Of a DNA stretch of 61,176 nt, positions 55,845-61,176 are shown piece after piece; positions within the stretch are counted from its first letter, which is position 1; each line of letters starts with the position of its first letter. The position numbers and the translations under genes are program-made. The stretch comes from Gammaproteobacteria bacterium. Its GTDB lineage: Bacteria; Pseudomonadota; Gammaproteobacteria; Pseudomonadales; Balneatricaceae. A model generated the notes under the pieces. It was not told where the DNA came from. It saw only the letters and a program-made list of their open reading frames with translations, and ran no database searches. The stretch lies in contig JASMLZ010000070.1 of NCBI GenBank assembly GCA_030748435.1, forward strand, positions 1 to 61,176, read 5' to 3'.

Positions 55845-56534
55845 ATGTTCAGTCTACAAGATTTACATTACCAGCCCTTACCCTTACCCGATCGCATCAG
55901 TATGCCAGACGCTGACATGGTCAAAGCTGCTAACCTTTACTACCAAACCATGCGCTGCCGGCATACAGTACGTGATTATTGCGATCGACCGGTACCGAAG
56001 GAGGTCATAGAAACCTGTATTAAAACTGCCGGTAGCGCACCCAGCGGTGCCAATCATCAACCCTGGCATTTTGTCGCCATCGAAAACCCACAGCTAAAAC
56101 GGCAAATCCGCGAGGCAGCAGAAGAGGAAGAACAACGTTTCTACGCCGGTGGCGGTGGTGACGAATGGATTAAAGCGCTAGAGCCGATAGGCACCAATGC
56201 CGATAAGCCGCACCTGGAAATTGCACCTTGGTTAATAGTGATTTTTGCCCAGCGCTATGGCGAACTGGCCAGTGGCGAACGTTACAAAAACTACTATGTG
56301 CCCGATAGTGTCGGTATTGCTACTGGATTTTTGATATCAGCCCTGCACCATGCGGGCTTGGTTAGTCTTACTCACACCCCCAACCCCATGCGTTTTCTAA
56401 ACGCACTATTGGAGCGCCCCAAGTCCGAAAAGCCTGTGATGATCTTAACCGTTGGCCACCCACACAAAGATGCCACAGTGCCCAGTGTTGCCAAACTCAA
56501 AAAACCGATCGACGAGATCTTAACTTGGGCATAG
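55845..56534 (+). CDS. Nitroreductase-fold protein resembling iodotyrosine deiodinase
   Basis: From ATG 55845 the 229 residues follow the IYD group of flavin reductases closely: RHTVRDYCDRPVPKEVIETC, KTAGSAPSGANHQPWHFVAI, AAEEEEQRFY, LISALHHAGLVSLTHTPNP and KPVMILTVGHPHKDATVP. The residues that clamp the halotyrosine zwitterion in human IYD (E157, Y161, K182) are matched by E96, Y100 and K121 with the same 4- and 21-residue spacing, and the flavin-N5 threonine by the TPNP segment. The enzyme would use FMN to remove halide from halotyrosines. A longer frame from 55791 lacks family resemblance. The substrate is inferred. Confidence 0.8.
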   Translation: MFSLQDLHYQPLPLPDRISMPDADMVKAANLYYQTMRCRHTVRDYCDRPVPKEVIETCIKTAGSAPSGANHQPWHFVAIENPQLKRQIREAAEEEEQRFYAGGGGDEWIKALEPIGTNADKPHLEIAPWLIVIFAQRYGELASGERYKNYYVPDSVGIATGFLISALHHAGLVSLTHTPNPMRFLNALLERPKSEKPVMILTVGHPHKDATVPSVAKLKKPIDEILTWA

Positions 56535-56661
56535 GCCAGAAAGTGACTACAAAATGACATTTAAACCAAGCGCAACTGTGAACCAATAAAAGAGCCCAAT
56601 GAGCTAGCTATTATGCTACCTTAAGAGCTATAAATACCCTGCTAAGCAGCCGAGAACCTCC

Positions 56662-57207
56662 ATGTTTACCTTACAAGTTGCAAACAATTTAAAGCTGGTA
56701 TTGGTAGAACCTGCCTTTGCCCCACAATACCTGACCATCGTTACCCGGGAACGTGCATATTTAGCAGCCTGGTTAGCATGGCCTCCACATGCCAACAGTG
56801 AAGACTTTTTTCTGACCTTTATTAAGCAATCCCGCACCGACTATGAGACCGGCAAATCGCTGACATGTGCCATAGTGTTAAATAATCAAGTGGTTGGCAA
56901 TATCGGCTTTAACAACATCAATCATAATCTCAAAACCGTAGAACTTGGCTATTGGTTAAGCGCTCAATATCAGGGCCGGGGCATTGTCACTAAATCAGTA
57001 GCCAAATTAATTGAACTGGCATTTACAGAAATGCAAATATACAAGGTTCAGATTTCTGCAGCACAAGACAATCACCCCAGCCGACAGATTCCGGAGCGTC
57101 TGGGATTCCAACTGGAAGGCATCATCCGGCAAGCCGAAAACCTCAATGGCCGTATGGTTGATCACGCGGTATACGGTTTACTGAGCTCTGAGTGGCACAA
57201 ACCATGA
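56662..57207 (+). CDS. GNAT acetyltransferase, RimL/RimJ type
   Basis: The 181-residue protein has the acetyl-CoA loop YWLSAQYQGRGIVTKSVAKLI (Q/R-x-x-G-x-G/A), preceded by NNQVVGNIGFNNINHNLKTVELG and followed by NHPSRQIPERLGFQLEGIIRQAE, the pattern of ribosomal-protein N-acetyltransferases (RimL group). The usual N-x-x-S segment reads NHPSRQ here. The actual target is unknown. It lies 127 bases after the deiodinase-like gene on the same strand. Confidence 0.88.
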   Translation: MFTLQVANNLKLVLVEPAFAPQYLTIVTRERAYLAAWLAWPPHANSEDFFLTFIKQSRTDYETGKSLTCAIVLNNQVVGNIGFNNINHNLKTVELGYWLSAQYQGRGIVTKSVAKLIELAFTEMQIYKVQISAAQDNHPSRQIPERLGFQLEGIIRQAENLNGRMVDHAVYGLLSSEWHKP

Positions 57208-57306
57208 ACTATTTTCATTATTTAGCCATAAAATATTAATTATATTTATAATTATTCATAGCCTATTATAAACACCTTCACAGTTGGCAAAATAACAGGA
57301 TGAACC

Positions 57307-59724
57307 ATGCAGTCACATGTAAAAGTTGTCGTTATTGGAGGTGGTGTAGTGGGCTGCTCCGTGCTTTACCACCTGACCAAATTGGGCTGGCAAGATGTTG
57401 CCTTAATTGAACGATCCGAACTCACTTCCGGCTCAACCTGGCATGCCGCTGGTGGCTTTCACACACTCAATGCCGACACCAATATGGCCGCTTTGCAAGG
57501 TTATACCATTAACCTCTACCAAGAACTGGAACAGATTAGTGGGCACAGCTGCGGTCTACATCATGTCGGCGGCATCACCTTAGCCGACACCCCTGAACGC
57601 ATGGATTACCTGAAGTCAGCCCGCGCCATGCATCGGCATATGGGGCTGGATACTGAAATTATAGGCCCGCAAGAAATTCGAGCCCTCAGCCCCATCGTTA
57701 ACACAGACGGTGTGCTGGGCGCCTTGTATGACCCTCTGGATGGCCACCTTGACCCATCCGGCACCACCCACGCCTATGCTAAAGCTGCCCAACAACAGGG
57801 CGCGAAGATATACCTGCGCAACCCGGTTACAGATATGACCCAGAGGCCCGATGGTTCGTGGGATGTTGTCACCGAACAGGGCATTATCAATGCCGAACAT
57901 GTGGTTAATGCCGGCGGTTTATGGGCTCGAGAACTGGGTGCCATGGTTGGTATCTTTCTGCCTCTGCATCCTATGGAACATCAATATCTGATAACCGATG
58001 ATTTACCTGAAGTCTACGAGCGCAGCCATGAACTGCCCCATGTTATGGATCCTGCCGGAGAAAGCTACCTGCGTCAGGAAGGTAAAGGCCTGGTAATTGG
58101 CATGTACGAACAACGCTGCGATCCCTGGGCTGTTGATGGCACCCCCTGGGATTTTGGCCACGAGCTGTTGGACAATAATCTGGACCGCATCGACGATATA
58201 CTGGAATTTGCCTTTAACCGTTATCCTTGTCTGGGCAACGCCGGTATTAAAAGTATTGTCAATGGCCCCTTCACCTTTGCTCCTGATGGTAACCCACTGG
58301 TTGGCCCTGTGCCTGGCCTTAAAAACTATTGGTCTGCCTGTGCTGTGATGGCCGGCTTTAGTCAGGGTGGCGGAGTTGGCTTAACTCTGGCTGAATGGAT
58401 GATTTATGGTGAACCTTCACGGGATGTGTTTGCCATGGATGTGGCCCGTTTTGGTAACTACTGCACCCGTGCCTATACCCGCCGTAAGGTAAAAGAAAAC
58501 TACCAAAAGCGCTTTAGTGTGGCCTATCCCAACGAAGAACTGCCTGCAGGTCGTCCTCTCCACACCACCCCAGCTTATAGCATCTGGCAGCAGCAGCGAG
58601 CCGTATTTGGTCAGGCGTATGGTATGGAACACGTAAATTATTTCGCCCCTGCTGGCGAACCTTTGCAAGAAACCCCCAGCTTCCGCCGTTCCAACGCCTT
58701 TGGCCCCGTAGGAGATGAGTGCCGCGCCGTACGCACCGCTGTGGGCATTAACGAAGTACATAATTTTGGCAAATACCAAGTCAAAGGTTCAGGTGCCCGT
58801 CAATGGCTGGACACCATTATGGCCGGCCGTATTCCCCAGCCTGGACGTTTGGCATTAAACCCCATGTTAAGCCCCACCGGCAAATTACTGGGTGACTTTA
58901 CCGTATCCTGCTTACACGAAGAACACTTTTTGGTAACCGCCTCCTTTGCCATGCAAGCCTTCCATATGCGCTGGTTTGAACAGCATCTAGCTGCCACAGA
59001 CGTGGCCATAGCTAATATTTCTACCGACCTTATCGGCTTTCAAATTGCCGGCCCCAAAGCCCGTGATGTGCTGGCGGCATCTACCCGCTTTGATGTTGGC
59101 AATAGCGCTCTGCCATTTTTGTCCATGCAACAAATGGAAGTGGGCAACTGCGACGCCATAGTGCAGCGTGTTAGCTATACTGGCGATTTGGGCTACGAGA
59201 TTTATGTACCCAGAGATCAGCAAATCAGCCTCTATAAAACCCTTGCCAATGCTGGTGAGGCCTTTGGTATGAAGCCATTTGGTATGCGTGCCATGATGAG
59301 CCTGCGGTTAGAAAAAAACTTTGGTTCATGGATGCGTGAATATAAGCCCGACTATACCCCTATGGAAACCGGTATGGACCGTTTTCTGGCCTACGACAAA
59401 CCAACCAACTATATTGGTAAGCAAGCTGCTCTGGCGGAAAGGGCCCAGCCACCAACAAGACGCCTGACGCAATTTATTGTTGACGCCCTTGATGCCGATG
59501 TTGTGGCCGATGAACCCATCTGGAAAGAGGGTGAAGTCGTTGGTTATGTCACTTCTGGCGGCTATGCCCACTTTAGCGAAAAGTCGGTCGCCTTTGGCTT
59601 TGTGCCAGTAGCGATGAACAGGGATGGCAATCAGTTTGAGATTGAAATACTCGGCACTATGCGCAAGGCAAGTATCTTTACCGAACCCTTGTTTGACCCT
59701 CAAGCTGAGCGTTTAAGGGGTTAA
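57307..59724 (+). CDS. FAD-dependent dehydrogenase with GcvT domain, paralog B
   Basis: The 805-residue enzyme has the same build as the gene at 11709: VVVIGGGVVGCS, SGSTWHAAG with the expected covalent-FAD histidine H46, and a C-terminal GcvT-like folate domain (GDLGYEIYVPRDQQISLYKTL, KPFGMRAMMSLRLEKNFGSW, VGYVTSGGYAHFSEKSVAFG). After TWHAAG it reads GFHTLNADTN instead of LLPLFNMSYS in paralog A, in the part that lines the substrate side, so a different substrate is likely. Candidate substrates are dimethylglycine, sarcosine or related N-methyl compounds. It is convergent with an aldehyde dehydrogenase and downstream of a BCCT remnant. Confidence 0.87.
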   Translation: MQSHVKVVVIGGGVVGCSVLYHLTKLGWQDVALIERSELTSGSTWHAAGGFHTLNADTNMAALQGYTINLYQELEQISGHSCGLHHVGGITLADTPERMDYLKSARAMHRHMGLDTEIIGPQEIRALSPIVNTDGVLGALYDPLDGHLDPSGTTHAYAKAAQQQGAKIYLRNPVTDMTQRPDGSWDVVTEQGIINAEHVVNAGGLWARELGAMVGIFLPLHPMEHQYLITDDLPEVYERSHELPHVMDPAGESYLRQEGKGLVIGMYEQRCDPWAVDGTPWDFGHELLDNNLDRIDDILEFAFNRYPCLGNAGIKSIVNGPFTFAPDGNPLVGPVPGLKNYWSACAVMAGFSQGGGVGLTLAEWMIYGEPSRDVFAMDVARFGNYCTRAYTRRKVKENYQKRFSVAYPNEELPAGRPLHTTPAYSIWQQQRAVFGQAYGMEHVNYFAPAGEPLQETPSFRRSNAFGPVGDECRAVRTAVGINEVHNFGKYQVKGSGARQWLDTIMAGRIPQPGRLALNPMLSPTGKLLGDFTVSCLHEEHFLVTASFAMQAFHMRWFEQHLAATDVAIANISTDLIGFQIAGPKARDVLAASTRFDVGNSALPFLSMQQMEVGNCDAIVQRVSYTGDLGYEIYVPRDQQISLYKTLANAGEAFGMKPFGMRAMMSLRLEKNFGSWMREYKPDYTPMETGMDRFLAYDKPTNYIGKQAALAERAQPPTRRLTQFIVDALDADVVADEPIWKEGEVVGYVTSGGYAHFSEKSVAFGFVPVAMNRDGNQFEIEILGTMRKASIFTEPLFDPQAERLRG

Positions 59725-59873
59725 TACTGGCCCTGGTAAATACAACTAGATAATGTTTATGAGAGTCTATTAAGACTACTGGGCCTATATCGTAAGGCAG
59801 TGAGCTCTTGGGCTTTGCAATAATAGGATATAACATTTAACCAGCGAGCATAGAACAGGCGTTGGTGATGTAC

Positions 59874-61176
59874 TTATCCGTATCTGTCTGAACCTTTGAA
59901 CCAATCATCATGGCCAGGCGCTGTGCGCACAACAACCGACTTTTTGGTCAAATATGCCCGTAAGGCGTCCCATCCGTTCTCTTTGCCAAAACCGCTATCT
60001 CGTACCCCACCCCAGACTGAACGCGGGTCGTTACGGTGATGATCATTTAACCAAACCACGCCACCACGCACTTTAAGTGAAAGACGATGTGCCCGCGCAA
60101 TATCACGCGACCAGATCGACACCCCAAGCCCAAAAGCCCCTGTGTTGGCCATTTCCACAGCCTCATCCTCATCCTGAAATCGAGTAATTGAAATGACCGG
60201 ACCAAAAACTTCCTCCAAGAATAATTTATGTTGCGGTGCAACGTCCTTGAACACGGTTGGACGTATATAAAAGCCGTCAGCAAAATCTTTAGGCAGATCC
60301 AGAGGACCAGCACCTGCGACCATTTCGGCACCATCTGCTTTGGCTTGTACTATCATGCTTAAGCACCGATTTTTGGCGTTCTGAGAAATTAACGGCCCCA
60401 TCTGAGTGGTTTTATCCAGTGGATCACCAATCCTTATATCATCAGCCCTTGCCGCAAGCTGCTCGACAAAACGCTCATATATTTTCTCTTGCACAAGAAA
60501 GCGAGCACCAGATACACAAGTTTGCCCAGAAGCAACAAACGCAGAGAACAAGGTGCCAGCGATGGCACCTTCAATATCGGCGTCTGCACAGACAATAACG
60601 GGCGTTTTTCCACCCAATTCCATAGTCGTGCGGATCAGGCGCTCGCCGGCAAGTCTGGCGACTTTACGCCCAGTCTCAGTGCCACCAGTAAGGTCAATAT
60701 AATGAATATCATCAGCCGCACACAAGGCTGCTCCGGTCTCAGCACCCCCAGTAACGACATTGATAACGCCATCCGGCAAGCCCGCTTCTGTTGCCAGAGC
60801 GGCGAGCACCAGAGGTGAAACCGGGGCCAATTCTGAAGGTTTGATAACACATGTATTGCCTGCAGCCAGCGCCGCAGCCAACTTCTTGACCAAAATTAGA
60901 ATGGGATGGTTCCAGGGCGTCAACAGGGCAACAGGACCAAGAGATTCGTAATGAGTTATCGTAACATAGTCGCCTTTGACGACGTTAGATTCGCCTTCCA
61001 GACCGATGGCGATGCTCGCGAAGTATTCCAACCATTCCGGAATACGGGCCATTTGAGCATTCATTTCTCGAATGCAACGACCAGTGATTGTCGATTCCAA
61101 CAGGGCCAGTTTGGACATATTGGCTCGCAGTACATGGGCAAATTTGTGCAGATACGCAGAACGGTCCAGTGGGTCT
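59874..61176 (-). CDS. Aldehyde dehydrogenase, missing its N-terminus at the window edge
   Basis: The frame is open from 59874 past the first ATG at 61118 to the window end, so this is a partial gene of at least 433 codons; the missing 5' part should be about 50-60 residues. It has PWNHPILILVKKLAAALAAG, GNTCVIKPSE, the catalytic-glutamate motif MELGGKTPV, the catalytic cysteine in ASGQTCVSGARF and EEVFGPVISI. This is a typical NAD(P)-dependent family; betaine-aldehyde or semialdehyde substrates would suit the neighbourhood, but specificity cannot be read. It is convergent with paralog B. Confidence 0.92.
   Translation of the reverse strand, partial: DPLDRSAYLHKFAHVLRANMSKLALLESTITGRCIREMNAQMARIPEWLEYFASIAIGLEGESNVVKGDYVTITHYESLGPVALLTPWNHPILILVKKLAAALAAGNTCVIKPSELAPVSPLVLAALATEAGLPDGVINVVTGGAETGAALCAADDIHYIDLTGGTETGRKVARLAGERLIRTTMELGGKTPVIVCADADIEGAIAGTLFSAFVASGQTCVSGARFLVQEKIYERFVEQLAARADDIRIGDPLDKTTQMGPLISQNAKNRCLSMIVQAKADGAEMVAGAGPLDLPKDFADGFYIRPTVFKDVAPQHKLFLEEVFGPVISITRFQDEDEAVEMANTGAFGLGVSIWSRDIARAHRLSLKVRGGVVWLNDHHRNDPRSVWGGVRDSGFGKENGWDALRAYLTKKSVVVRTAPGHDDWFKGSDRYG

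Overview
The window looks like the chromosome of a free-living, probably marine gammaproteobacterium, on the Pseudomonas/Cellvibrionales side of the class. The clearest sign is gene order. gap-mfd-csiV, topA-fadAB-uup with a nearby LexA locus, and argG/pyrC/rnt all follow arrangements I remember from Pseudomonas and relatives. A PsrA-like regulator sits at 0.5 kb. No rRNA, tRNA, CRISPR array, intact insertion sequence or prophage is visible. The assignment rests on protein resemblance and recalled synteny, not on any search.

Layout. 0-9 kb: the N-terminus of an MFS transporter (cut by the window edge), divergent from a PsrA-like TetR gene, then an MscS channel, a gamma-glutamylcyclotransferase-like protein, csiV-mfd and divergent gap. 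9-15 kb: a flavodoxin-fold oxidoreductase, etfBA and a large FAD/GcvT-type dehydrogenase of the dimethylglycine/sarcosine family, which would pass electrons to that ETF; then msrA. 15-23 kb: trpS, a response regulator/histidine kinase pair of the 'dedicated sortase system' type without a sortase, yidD, rnt, pyrC and argG. 23-31 kb: a minus-strand series of dinG, a DEAD-box helicase, gpsA, a DUF4389 membrane protein, sixA, an alpha/beta hydrolase and a patatin. 31-43 kb: lexA with two LexA boxes, topA, cytochrome b561, fadAB, uspA and uup. 43-49 kb: tatD, rmuC, a cupin regulator and rpsA.

49-55 kb holds the least familiar part: five minus-strand genes that look like one system. They encode a sigma54 activator with no receiver domain, two paralogous small secreted proteins, an Ig-fold chaperone-like secreted protein and an orphan lipoprotein secretin. 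The two paralogs share a 15-bp palindrome-centred motif about 220-230 bases upstream of their starts. A sigma54-like promoter lies in front of one of them, and a strong terminator separates the subunit gene from the chaperone-like gene. I propose a sigma54-controlled surface-protein export or assembly system and cannot match it to a named one.

55-61 kb: an AT-rich stretch with a decayed BCCT (betaine/choline/carnitine) transporter, a nitroreductase-fold protein carrying the iodotyrosine deiodinase active-site triad, a GNAT acetyltransferase, a second FAD/GcvT dehydrogenase paralog and a partial aldehyde dehydrogenase. With the etfBA region at the other end this suggests metabolism of betaine-type methylated amines. 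Three diverged copies of one short dispersed repeat (about 7.2, 23.5 and 40.3 kb) sit in intergenic DNA.
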